From CAZVYN01 sp964631125 (GTDB lineage: Bacteria; Eisenbacteria; RBG-16-71-46; CAIMUX01), in the NCBI GenBank assembly GCA_964631125.1, contig CAZVYN010000051.1, positions 1 through 31,860 of the forward strand: DNA of 31,860 bases. Reading direction: 5' to 3'. The notes below the pieces were generated by a model. The model was not told where the DNA came from, did no database searches, and saw nothing but the letters and a program-made list of their open reading frames with translations. Shown in pieces: positions 15,959 to 23,681 of this stretch (position 1 is its first letter; each line of letters opens with the position of its first letter). A program made the translations under genes and the position numbers.

Positions 15959-16654
15959 TCAGGTGCGGTCTGCTGCCTCCTCTCCCTCCGGTGGGTTCAC
16001 CACCGTCCTTCCGAGCAGCCCGGCCTTCCGCTTCTCCCGCAGCCGGAAGCTCTCCCCCTTGATGTTGAGCGTCGTGGCGTGATGGAGCAGCCGGTCGAGG
16101 ATCGCCGTGACGAGCACCTGGTCGTTGAAGATCTCGCCCCAGTCGAGGAACGACTTGTTCGAGGTCAGGATCAGGAGCTTCGGATAGACGAACTGCTGGA
16201 GGGCGCGCTCCAACCGGTTCTCGTGCTTCGCTCGGGTCAGCCGGGTCGTCAAGCCTTCGAGCGTGAGGAACTGCACCGAGTACCCGGCCTCGACGGCTTT
16301 GACGCCGAGCCCCACGGCGAGATGGGTCTTGCCGACGCCGGGAGGTCTGAGGAGGACGACGTTCTGAGCGCGCTCGATCAACGACAGGCCGGCGAGCTCG
16401 CGAACCATCTTGCGATCGAGGCTGGGCTGGAAGTCGAAGTCGAACTGGTCGAGCGTCTTCACCCACGGCAGTCGCGCCAGCTTCAATCGAGCCTCGATCC
16501 CGCGCTGGTAACGACCGTTCCACTCGGTCTCCAGCGCCTGGGCGACGAAGGCTTTGTAGTCGAGGTCGCGTTCCGTGGCTTGCTCACAGACGGCGTCGAG
16601 CTGCGCTTCCAAGTGCTCGAGCTTCATCTTCTCCAGAAGAGCGGTCAGTTCCAT
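15959..16654 (-). pseudogene. istB: IS21-family IstB ATPase with Walker B segment deleted
   Basis: From ATG 16654 (GGAGGTGA 7-8 bases upstream) the frame is open for 231 codons: MKLEHLEAQLDAVCEQA, LPWVKTLDQFDFDFQPSLD, Walker A PPGVGKTHLA, YPKLLI, then directly LTSNKSFLDWGEIFNDQVL, HHATTLNIKGESFRLREKR. Intact IstB proteins have about 35 residues between LLI and LTSNKS, including the Walker B aspartates (DEIGYLP-type) and the sensor region. The Walker A context is also odd (LRPPGVGKT, where GPPGVGKT is usual). The helper ATPase cannot work. It is oriented opposite to the neighbouring istA fragment, whereas istA and istB are normally co-directional, so these are remnants of two elements or of a rearrangement. 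Confidence 0.88.
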
Positions 16655-16689
16655 CGACTCACCTCCTCGTACACCTCGAGGGAGCGGCG

Positions 16690-16881
16690 TCGACGCGCGA
16701 CGATCGCGTGCATCCCGCACACGCGCGCAAGATGGTCGCGCGCATGCTCGAGCAGGGCCACGACGTCCTCTATTACGAGAACATCGAGGGCGGCCACGGC
16801 GGCGCTGCGAACAACGAGCAGTACGCGCACCTCTCGGCGCTGGAGTACACGTTCCTCGCGAAGCAGCTGGGATTGACCTAG
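16690..16881 (+). pseudogene. C-terminal fragment of a prolyl oligopeptidase (S9A) gene
   Basis: The frame reads STRDDRVHPAHARKMVARML, VLYYENIEGGHGGAANNEQ and SALEYTFLAKQLGLT, then TAG at 16879-16881. This is the end of an S9A serine peptidase carrying two of the three catalytic residues (Asp in DDRVHP, His in GGHGG). The serine region and the propeller domain are missing. The fragment begins where the istB element ends, so IS insertion or rearrangement most likely cut the host gene. It has no start codon of its own. Confidence 0.82.
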
Positions 16882-16964
16882 GGGCAATCGGGCGCGACGC
16901 GGCCGTCGGAACCCGTCGAGACGTACGCGTCGCCCGCCCAACGGAGCCAAAGGCCGAAACGAAA

Positions 16965-16992
16965 GCGCCTCGCCCTGATGGGGGCGAGGCGC
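16965..16992 (-). terminator. Strong hairpin terminator after the BON-domain gene
   Basis: GCGCCTCGCCC (16965-16975) pairs perfectly with 16982-16992 around a 6-base loop. Read on the minus strand the stem is followed by TTTCGTTTCGG, a T-rich tail, 50 bases past the BON gene stop. It would also block transcription from the plus side. Confidence 0.8.
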
Positions 16993-17041
16993 AGTCCGAG
17001 GTCTAGGGGACCAGTCCGGTCTGGAGAGACCGGTCGGCGAA

Positions 17042-18064
17042 TTAGCCGCGACCGGCGGTCGTCTTCTGACGATCCGATCCCTGGTTGTTCGCGGACTGAC
17101 CTTGGCCGGTTTGCATCCCGTCGGAACCAGACTTCGAGCCGGAGTTGGTGTTCGACGGCTTCGACACCTGCAGTTGGTTCGTCACGTCCTTCACGCCAGC
17201 CAGCCCTTCGACGGCGTCTTCCGCCATCCGCTTGGCCTTTCGGTCTTCAACCGTGCCAGTGAGGGTGACGATTCCACCCTTCACCTGAACTTCGACCTCC
17301 GAAGCGTCGAGATCGGGATGAGCCTCGAGGCACTCCGAAACGGTCTCTTTCACCCGCTCGTCCGAGCGCTGGTAACCCTTCGGACCCTTGCCGAAGTGTT
17401 CGCCGCGGTTGGTCGCGCCCGAGTTCATTCCGGAGGTCATGCCGGCGCCCATTCCGTAGTTCCCGCCCTGCGTGGTCTGATAGCGACCGTTGTCCCAGGA
17501 GTTCGGGGACCCGCCTGAATTCCAGCCGCCTTCGCTGACCCGGCCGCTTCGCGAATCGGGGCGGGAGCCGGAACCAGAAGAGCCGTAGCCGCCTTCGCGA
17601 CCACCGCGCCGCGATTCGACTCCGCCCCAGAGGTCTCCGGCGCCGAACTCCGGCGCGTAACCGCCACCGCTCGGGTTATAGCCGCCGGAAGTCGAGCTGT
17701 AGCTGTTCGAGTCCGGGGGCCGGTTGGTCGGCTGGCTCCACGGACGATTCGCTTCGTCCCGCTCGTAATCGCGGTCCCGCCGGCGACCATCCTGCTCGTC
17801 CCGCATCATGTCGTTCGGCGTACCGCGTCGGCGACCGTAGTCTCCCGCGTCGCCATAGTCAGCGTTCATGCGTCCTTCGCCGCCTCGAAAATTTGAGTCG
17901 GCGTAATTTGGGCTGTTGTTGTAGCCCCTGTCGTCCTGCGACTGACCACCCCGAGGTTCAGAGGGGCGACTGTCGTCGTTACGGTCCCATTCGCGGGACC
18001 TACGTTGACCGTCGCGCTCTTCCCGCGTCCCCGGGTTGTCGGTGTAGCGCGGATTTCGTCCCAT
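17042..18064 (-). CDS. BON-domain protein with long disordered Gly/Arg/Ser/Asn-rich N-terminus
   Basis: 340 residues. Residues 1 to about 235 are low complexity: charged (RNPRYTDNPGTREERDGQ, RRRDRDYERDE) and then Gly/Ser/Asn/Tyr-rich (SGGYNPSGGGYAPEFGAGD, GRYQTTQGGNYGMGAG). One BON domain follows (about 238-302: RVKETVSECLEAHPDLDASE, VEVQVKGGIVTLTGTVEDRK, GLAGVKDVTNQLQV), then a short polar tail. No signal peptide or lipobox is seen, so it appears cytoplasmic. BON domains bind membranes or ligands and are common in osmotic and envelope-stress proteins. ATG 18064 has GGAGG 12 bases upstream and a weaker GAGAG nearer. A sigma-54-type site lies about 75 bases upstream and a terminator follows, so it is monocistronic. 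The stress role is inference. Confidence 0.88.
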   Translation of the reverse strand: MGRNPRYTDNPGTREERDGQRRSREWDRNDDSRPSEPRGGQSQDDRGYNNSPNYADSNFRGGEGRMNADYGDAGDYGRRRGTPNDMMRDEQDGRRRDRDYERDEANRPWSQPTNRPPDSNSYSSTSGGYNPSGGGYAPEFGAGDLWGGVESRRGGREGGYGSSGSGSRPDSRSGRVSEGGWNSGGSPNSWDNGRYQTTQGGNYGMGAGMTSGMNSGATNRGEHFGKGPKGYQRSDERVKETVSECLEAHPDLDASEVEVQVKGGIVTLTGTVEDRKAKRMAEDAVEGLAGVKDVTNQLQVSKPSNTNSGSKSGSDGMQTGQGQSANNQGSDRQKTTAGRG

Positions 18065-18135
18065 GATCTCTCTACCTCCATGTTACGGACTTCGAAAACA
18101 ACGAAAACGACTCTGCTACGAGTCGCGAGGTACCT

Positions 18136-18151
18136 AGCAGTCGTCGTGCCA
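18136..18151 (-). promoter_or_regulatory. Sigma-54 (-24/-12) promoter candidate for the BON-domain gene
   Basis: The minus strand reads TGGCACGACGACTGCT, which matches the consensus TGGCACG-N4-TTGCW at all fixed positions but one (C for the first T of TTGC), with correct GG-to-GC spacing. It lies about 72 bases before the BON ATG, leaving a leader of roughly 60 bases. No enhancer-binding protein is encoded in the window. Confidence 0.65.
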
Positions 18152-18210
18152 AATCGCCCGGCCGAGGGTGGCCTGGTGCCGCGCAAGTCGTTGCGCGTTC
18201 TCGGGCCTGA

Positions 18211-20040
18211 CGGGCCAAGACCGATCCACCCTCCTGGCGGGTTCGCGGCTCCGCGTTTCTACAATTTTCTGAAACGGGTACCGAGATCCGTTGCCGAAGG
18301 AGAGCAGACTCGGTCCCGGGGTCGGCGCCCACCGTCGGAGGCGTTCTCCACCTCACTGACTTCGATGGTCTCGGCTACAAGCTGGTCACGGTGCGCCCGG
18401 CCCCCGCCGATTCGAGAGCCCTGACCGTGGTGGCGCTCGACGGGAACGCCCGAGTCTCGGGAGAGCCCGTCGTGCTCGCGACCGGTCCCGACGAGGCGAT
18501 CACTCACCCTCGGATCCTCTGGACCTCCACTCACCACTCGGTCGCTTGGATGGACGCGCTGCGACGGATCCATCTCGCGCGCCTGGATCGTGAACTCGGA
18601 GCGATCGGTGCGCCGCTCATCGTCGCCACCACCGCTGCGAGCGAGAGCGATCTCGCCATCGCCGGCGACGCAGCTTCCGGCTGGATCGCAAACCGAAGCG
18701 AAGCGGGACAACTCCGAGTGGAACATCTGGGTGAATCGGAGCCGACGGCCACGATCGACGTCGCGTCGATCGGAGAAGCCACCGACATCTCGCTTGCCGT
18801 CCTCGGGGGGCGACCCGTGGCGGCTTGGCTCGATCCGGATGACCCGGTGGTTTGATGCGCACTGCTCACCGCGGGCGCGGATCCAGTCGTGGAGACGCTG
18901 GTTCTGATGGGTGCGGCGATGAACCGGAATGGACTGGCGATTGCGGCGACGGGCGGCGCCGCGATCGTGATCTGGAGAGCGGCGGAATCCGGCCAAGTGG
19001 TGGACCGTCGCCTCTCGGGCGACGGGACCCCGTTGGATCCGACGCCGATCTTGCTCGACGAAGGCACGCAGCAGTGGCCGCAGGGAGAGCCCCATCGCAT
19101 CCTCGACGTCGGCGTCGACGGCCAATCGTTCTGGGTCACGTGGTCGATCTGGGGCCGATACGAGGGAGGCTTCGCGGGCGCACAGTCGACGGCGAGCGCC
19201 GGCTGCATCAACAGGGCCTACTCCCGCGAGCCGGTCTGGCTGCAGCAAGTGTCTGCTTCCATGACACCTCTGCCGACGAGCCCGCTCGAGCTCGACCGCG
19301 AGTCGCGTCCCTCCGCTCTCGGCAGCTACTTCGTCGACGGCGCTCGCATCGTGCTCGCGCAGGAGCGCGAAGATCGCTCGAAGATCGACTCGTACGCCTG
19401 GCGTCCGGCGCTCTCGGCCGCTCCCCTCGCGATTCCGGTCGACCGCTTCGAGTCCGGAGACGGAAACGACAGCCCGTGCGGTTATGCATGGCTGGGCAAC
19501 CCTCGCGTTCGATCGCTCTCCGAGGGCGGTCTACTGACCGCAACTCTTGGGAGCAGCCAGTACGTCGGGTTCGTCGTCGAGCGACGGGGCTTCGTGGTCA
19601 ACCAGCTCTCTTCGACGGGCGAGCTCCACGCTTGGGCAACCCATTTCGGAGGGCACCCCGACCTCTTTGCAGCGACCGCGCAGGTCGACCTCGCGGCAAA
19701 CTCAGGATTCACGGCGACGGCCTACGACGGCATCGGCTCGACCCCAGCGCAGGCCGCATTCCCTCGAGTGAGTCTCCTCCTCCGCGCAGGCGGCCCGTTC
19801 GGAGACTCGCTCGTCGTCGCGACCGATTCATTGCGAAAGTCCGGCGCGGCGACCGTCGCTGCGACCGGGACCGGGTTTCTCTTGGCGTGGATCGACCGAC
19901 GCGAGGATGGCTTCCGCATCGTCAGTCAGCACGTCGATCCCTCGGCGCCCCTGCAATGATCCTGGCCGAATCGGCGGAAGAGTTCACCGATGCAACCGGC
20001 GTCTGGACGGGAGGGAGCTACCTCGTCCTCTGGGGGTCGA
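18211..20040 (+). pseudogene. Secreted-type repeat (propeller-like) protein gene, broken by TGA and a frameshift
   Basis: Frame 1 is open from 18211 and protein-like from about 18300 (GSAPTVGGVLHLTDFDGLGY ... WLDPDDPVV), hits TGA at 18853-18855, and continues in the same frame with CALLTAGADPVVETLVL, RRLSGDGTPLDPTPILLDEG, FWVTWSIWGRYEGGF and GFLLAWIDRREDGFRIVSQ to a stop at 19957-19959. CGA to TGA would explain the internal stop. At the end, inserting one C near 19943 joins DPSGAPAMILAESAEEFTDA and WTGGSYLVLWGS in another frame. The recurring G-x-FLLAW-x-D and DGTPLDPxPILL units are typical of repetitive, probably beta-propeller, secreted proteins of unknown role. N-terminus and signal peptide are absent, so it is a decayed fragment. 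Confidence 0.65.
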
Positions 20041-20245
20041 ATGCGCCATCATTCGCGATGGTCGACCACGATTCGCGGTCGAGATCGAAGACCTGCCAGC
20101 ATAGATCCGACTGCGAGGCGTCGAGTACACCGACGAAGACGTCCGCCCGCGACTCGGTCGCTGGGGCGTGCAACATCAGGGCAATTCCCAGCAATCCTCC
20201 GAATGAGCGGGCCGCCGCCGGGCGATGTCTGGATGCGTCGAGCGG
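20018..20245 (-). other. Possible 5' fragment of a secreted-protein gene
   Basis: The minus strand reads GGLLGIALMLHAPATESRA, a signal-peptide-like stretch, then ADVFVGVLDASQSDLCWQVF and DLDRESWSTIANDGAFDP, and ends where the plus-strand propeller pseudogene ends (about 20040). It could be the truncated start of an exported protein lying head-on to the broken gene. There is no matching family and no clear ribosome site. Confidence 0.3.
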
Positions 20246-20410
20246 AGAGGATTTCCCCGCAAGTCTCCTCGATTGGCGGCGCGGCTGCCGCCCCGCGGCT
20301 CTGCAGAACCCACACGGCGATCGCTGCCGACTTGTCACAACGCTACCACGCTCGCGGCGTAGCGCTGTCCAGCGCGGCGTAGCCGCGGAACTTCCGTCTC
20401 TTACCCACGC

Positions 20411-20445
20411 GGGGGTTCGCTCTCCAACTTGGAGCCCGAACCCCC
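20411..20445. terminator. Stable hairpin upstream of the choice-of-anchor-I gene
   Basis: GGGGGTTCG (20411-20419) pairs with CGAACCCCC (20437-20445), and CTCCA (20422-20426) pairs with TGGAG (20430-20434), with a symmetric 2-base internal loop. The flank is ACCCATTTCTATCC. It is probably the terminator of the gene now decayed upstream, or a leader structure of the gene at 20541. Confidence 0.55.
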
Positions 20446-20540
20446 ACCCATTTCTATCCCACTCCTCATCCGCCCCTCACACCCGCATCTGTACCTTCGC
20501 GACCGCGCGCCCGGTCGTCATTCCAGTGGAGGTACATCCC

Positions 20541-22421
20541 GTGATCCGTCCCGTTCTGCCCTCTGTCGCTTTCGTCACGCTGCTGCTAATTGCGTCGCCC
20601 AGCGCTCCGGTCCTGGCGTTGCATCTGGATCCGATCGGCTCCTACCAGAGCGGGCTTTTCGACGAGGGCGGCGCGGAGATTCCCGCCTACCACCCGCCGA
20701 CGAAACGGCTCTTCGTCGTCAACGGCGGCGCGGCCACCCTCGATATCCTCGACCTGACGGATCCCGCGGCGCCGACCCCCTTCGCCTCGCTCGACATGGA
20801 AATCCTCTACGGAGGCGGCGCCAACAGCGTCGCCATCTCTGGCGACGTCGTAGCCGTCGCGGTGGAGGCCTCGCCCAAGCAAGACCCCGGTCAGGTGGTG
20901 TTCCTCGATCCGAACGGCGCCTTCCTCGGTTCCGTGCCGGTGGGCGCGCTTCCCGACATGCTGATGTTCACATCCGGCGGGATGAAGGTGCTGGTGGCGA
21001 ACGAAGGCGAGCCGAGCGGCGACTACGACGTCGATCCCGAAGGGACGCTGAGCATCATCGACCTGAGCAATGGCGTGGCCAGCGCGACCGTGCACACGAT
21101 CTCCCTCGTCCCCGTTCCAGACCAGGGGCCCTATCCGGGCCTGCGGATCTTCGGACCGAACGCATCCATGGCGCAGGATCTCGAGCCGGAGTCTGTCGCG
21201 GTGTCTTCCGATGGAACGACGGCGTGGGTCGCCTGTCAGGAGAACAACGCGTTCGTCCTGGTCGATCTCACGACCGAGACTGCGATCGACATCCTGCCGC
21301 TCGGATGGAAGAACCACTCGCTCGCCGGCCGAGGGCTGGATGCATCCGATCGTGCGGCCGCCATCGATATCCGCACCTGGCCGCTCTTCGGGATGTATCT
21401 CCCCGACGCGCTCGAGGCGATCGACGGCGGAGGAACCACCTACCTCGTATCGGCCAACGAAGGAGATATTCGGGAGTACCCGCTCGCGCCCTTCCTCGAA
21501 GCAAAGCGTGTAAAGGACTTGGTTCTCGACCCGGTCGCGTTCCCCAATGCCGCCGCGCTGAAGACGGATGCGCAACTCGGCCGCCTCAATGTCACGACGA
21601 CCCAGGGAGATCTGGGTCTCGATGGCGACTTCGATCAGCTCTACGCGTTCGGGGGCCGCTCCTTCTCCGTCTGGGATGCCGCCGGCGCCCTCGTCTGGGA
21701 CAGCGGCGATCAGTTGGAGCAGATCACCGCTGCGGCCTATCCGGATGACTTCAACAGCAACAACGACGGGAACAATTCTTGGAAGAAGCGGAGCGACGAC
21801 AAGGGACCCGAGCCCGAGGGACTCCGGGTCGCCAATCTCTTCGGGCGTCATTACCTCTTCGTGGGACTCGAGCGCATCGGCGGAATCGTCGTCTTCGATC
21901 TGACCGACCCGACAGCGCCGGTCTTCGTCGAGTATGTGAACCACCGCGATTTCGACGGAGTGCCCGGGGCGGGGACGGCGCTCGATCTCGGCCCCGAAGG
22001 CATCGCGTTCATCTCCGCCGCGGACGGCCCTGATGGACGCGCGCTCCTGGCGGTATCCAACGAGGTCAGCGGCTCGACGACGATCTACGAAGTGCTGCCC
22101 TCGACCGCCGGCGGTCCGGAGGACTCCGATCTATCGTCCACCGCCGCGCTCCTCGCAACGCCCTGGCCGAATCCTTCGACCGCAGAAGTGCGCCTCGCCT
22201 TCGTGCTGCCGCGAGACGAGCAGGTCTCACTCTCGATCCATGACGTCCAGGGCAGGCTCATCCGGTCGCTCGCCGATGAGTCTCGAACACCCGGCCGCCA
22301 TGAGATCTCGTGGGATGGCCTGGACATGGCAGGGCGGCCGGTCTCGGCGGGCGCGTACTTCGCGCGTCTCGCGGCGGAAAGCGCAGTCCGAGTCGTCCCC
22401 GTGATCCGACTCGGGAAGTAG
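20541..22421 (+). CDS. Secreted choice-of-anchor-I family protein with C-terminal FlgD/Por-type sorting module
   Basis: 626 residues from GTG 20541, chosen because GGAGG lies 8 bases upstream and a signal peptide follows at once (VLPSVAFVTLLLIASPSAPV, cleavage near LA/LHLD). The open frame runs back to 18852, but that part is not coding. The mature part is a propeller-like domain with choice-of-anchor-I landmarks: NGGAATLDILDLTDP, MLMFTSGGMKVLVANEGEPS, DLEPESVAVSSDGTTAWVAC, LVSANEGDIREY, DGDFDQLYAFGGRSFSVWD, KGPEPEGLRV and DLGPEGIAF. Residues about 540-626 (ATPWPNPSTAEVRLAF, VSLSIHDVQGRLIRSL, WDGLDMAGRPVSAGAYFARL) form an Ig-like FlgD/type-A sorting domain of the kind found on exported FCB-group proteins. 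It is exported; substrate and role are unknown. Confidence 0.9.
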   Translation: MIRPVLPSVAFVTLLLIASPSAPVLALHLDPIGSYQSGLFDEGGAEIPAYHPPTKRLFVVNGGAATLDILDLTDPAAPTPFASLDMEILYGGGANSVAISGDVVAVAVEASPKQDPGQVVFLDPNGAFLGSVPVGALPDMLMFTSGGMKVLVANEGEPSGDYDVDPEGTLSIIDLSNGVASATVHTISLVPVPDQGPYPGLRIFGPNASMAQDLEPESVAVSSDGTTAWVACQENNAFVLVDLTTETAIDILPLGWKNHSLAGRGLDASDRAAAIDIRTWPLFGMYLPDALEAIDGGGTTYLVSANEGDIREYPLAPFLEAKRVKDLVLDPVAFPNAAALKTDAQLGRLNVTTTQGDLGLDGDFDQLYAFGGRSFSVWDAAGALVWDSGDQLEQITAAAYPDDFNSNNDGNNSWKKRSDDKGPEPEGLRVANLFGRHYLFVGLERIGGIVVFDLTDPTAPVFVEYVNHRDFDGVPGAGTALDLGPEGIAFISAADGPDGRALLAVSNEVSGSTTIYEVLPSTAGGPEDSDLSSTAALLATPWPNPSTAEVRLAFVLPRDEQVSLSIHDVQGRLIRSLADESRTPGRHEISWDGLDMAGRPVSAGAYFARLAAESAVRVVPVIRLGK

Positions 22422-22689
22422 CGTCGGCTCAGCAAGGCGCGCCGCGCCCCGGTCGCGACGCGTCCCAAGGAACGCGGCGCCCACGCATCCTCCGTGATCC
22501 TTGCGACGCTCGCTCGTGGGCTCGGTCGCGTCGAGCGGTCGATGGTGGAGTGCGTGGTGGGGGCGAGCGGATACGTGGTGCAGTGGGCACTACGGAAGCG
22601 GATCGCACGCGCCCCACTGTAGACCACGACCTTGAAGATCCTCGGTCAGGCTTGGGTGTCCTGACATCGTCGACATATGAGCGGACAAG
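22422..22689. other. Intergenic region without recognised content
   Basis: GC-rich sequence after the choice-of-anchor-I gene. No tRNA, gene or clear terminator was found on either strand. Confidence 0.4.
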
Positions 22690-22764
22690 ACCCAAGAGTT
22701 GCTCGCTCGGCATGACGCCCGCTTCGGTCTCGGCGTTGGCCTTGATCAGAACCATGACTCGCAT
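22690..22764 (-). pseudogene. N-terminal remnant of a YCII/DGPF-family protein
   Basis: ATG 22764, with AAGGAG 8 bases upstream on the minus strand, begins MRVMVLIKANAETEAGVMPS and EQLL, the conserved opening of YCII-related (DGPF) proteins, small ferredoxin-like-fold proteins often encoded beside ECF sigma factors. After about 24 residues the sequence (GLVRSYVDDVRTPKPD) no longer resembles the family, and the frame continues without the DG.F/DGPF core. The gene has therefore lost its body, although its ribosome site and start remain intact. Confidence 0.65.
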
Positions 22765-22990
22765 GGTCGGATCTCCTTGGGTTGGGGGGAATGGTTGGTC
22801 ATCACGGTGTTGCGTGGGTCGTGTTGCGTTCATCGTCTTGGTGTCCTTGTCTTGCCGTCATCGGGACGTCGAGTGAGCGGGGGCGGGATCGACACGGGCC
22901 GACGTTGTTTCGGCGATTCTCACGCGAGCCTGGAGGTCGTGGGGCTCGGAGCACGCGCGAACGTACAGGACCCGCTACACTCCTCGCCTC
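22765..22990. other. Shared upstream region of YCII remnant and lipoprotein gene
   Basis: A divergent spacer. Just before the lipoprotein ATG a TACACT at about 22976-22981 could serve as a -10 box, but no matching -35 is evident. Nothing else was recognised. Confidence 0.3.
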
Positions 22991-23575
22991 ATGACCGCTC
23001 TCACGACATCCCTCCTCTGGCTGCTGATGGCGTCGATCGTTCTGTCGACGGCTGGATGCGAACGCCGGGCGCCGGAGCGCGAGCAGCGGAGCGAGCCGGA
23101 CGTTCGACCCGAAGAGGCCGACGCGAGTCGCTGGACTGCGGGGATCGTCGAGGGACCGGCCTTTCCTGCGAACCCGCCACCGGCCGGAACGACGCTGCTC
23201 CGGCGCGTCGAGGCGGCGCGGCATCCCGAGTTCGATCGCGTGGTTTTCGAGTTTGGAGGAGAGCGGCTGCCGAGCTACCACGTCGAGTACATCGATCGGC
23301 CGGTGCGACAGTGCGGATCGGGCGAGGTCGTGCAGTTGGCGGGGGACGCATGGTTGGAGGTGCGGCTGCACGGGGCGCAGGCGCACACCGATGAGGGGGC
23401 GCCGACGGTCGCGCCGCGCGAGCGTCGCCTTGATCTTCCCGTTCTGCTCGAACTGGAGTCGACCTGCGACTTCGAGGCGGAGGTGACTTGGGTGATGGGG
23501 GTGGCGTCGCCGAATCCGTATCGAGTCCTCGAGCTCTCGTCGCCCGCGCGGCTGGTGGTCGACCTTCGCCATTGA
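22991..23575 (+). CDS. Lipoprotein with AMIN-like domain
   Basis: 194 residues. The N-terminus is a lipoprotein signal (LLWLLMASIVLSTAGC), with lipobox Cys23 in STAGC followed by a charged linker. Residues about 68-193 have the features of AMIN-like domains: HPEFDRVVFEFGGERLPSYH, VEYIDRPVRQCGSGE, GDAWLEVRLHGAQAH, TCDFEAEVTWVMGVASPNPY, and a closing PARLVVDLRH strand. AMIN domains localise envelope enzymes, often by binding cell-wall components; this stand-alone lipid-anchored version has no catalytic domain. ATG 22991 is the only Met before the signal. No operon partner: a remnant lies divergently upstream and an IS element downstream. Confidence 0.82.
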   Translation: MTALTTSLLWLLMASIVLSTAGCERRAPEREQRSEPDVRPEEADASRWTAGIVEGPAFPANPPPAGTTLLRRVEAARHPEFDRVVFEFGGERLPSYHVEYIDRPVRQCGSGEVVQLAGDAWLEVRLHGAQAHTDEGAPTVAPRERRLDLPVLLELESTCDFEAEVTWVMGVASPNPYRVLELSSPARLVVDLRH

Positions 23576-23673
23576 GGTGCGGGGCGTGAGATGCGGGGCA
23601 TGAGGCGGTCCTCTGGTCACGCTCTGGCGAAACTGACGACATTGTGTTTGTCGATTCCGCGCCAATATACAAA

Positions 23674-23681
23674 GTTTTATT
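23674..23681. repeat. Left 8-bp target-site duplication of the ISL3 element
   Basis: GTTTTATT, identical to the copy at 25055-25062 immediately outside the right inverted repeat. Confidence 0.9.

Noticed and set aside
18853..18855. TGA as selenocysteine or recoded sense codon
   Set aside because: Several genes here use TGA as a normal stop, no selenocysteine insertion structure was noted, and a CGA to TGA mutation explains it simply.
18852..20540. 5' extension of the choice-of-anchor-I reading frame (total 1189 codons)
   Set aside because: The extension is Arg-rich and overlaps the better protein-like frame of the repeat-protein pseudogene; a ribosome site and signal peptide mark the start at 20541.
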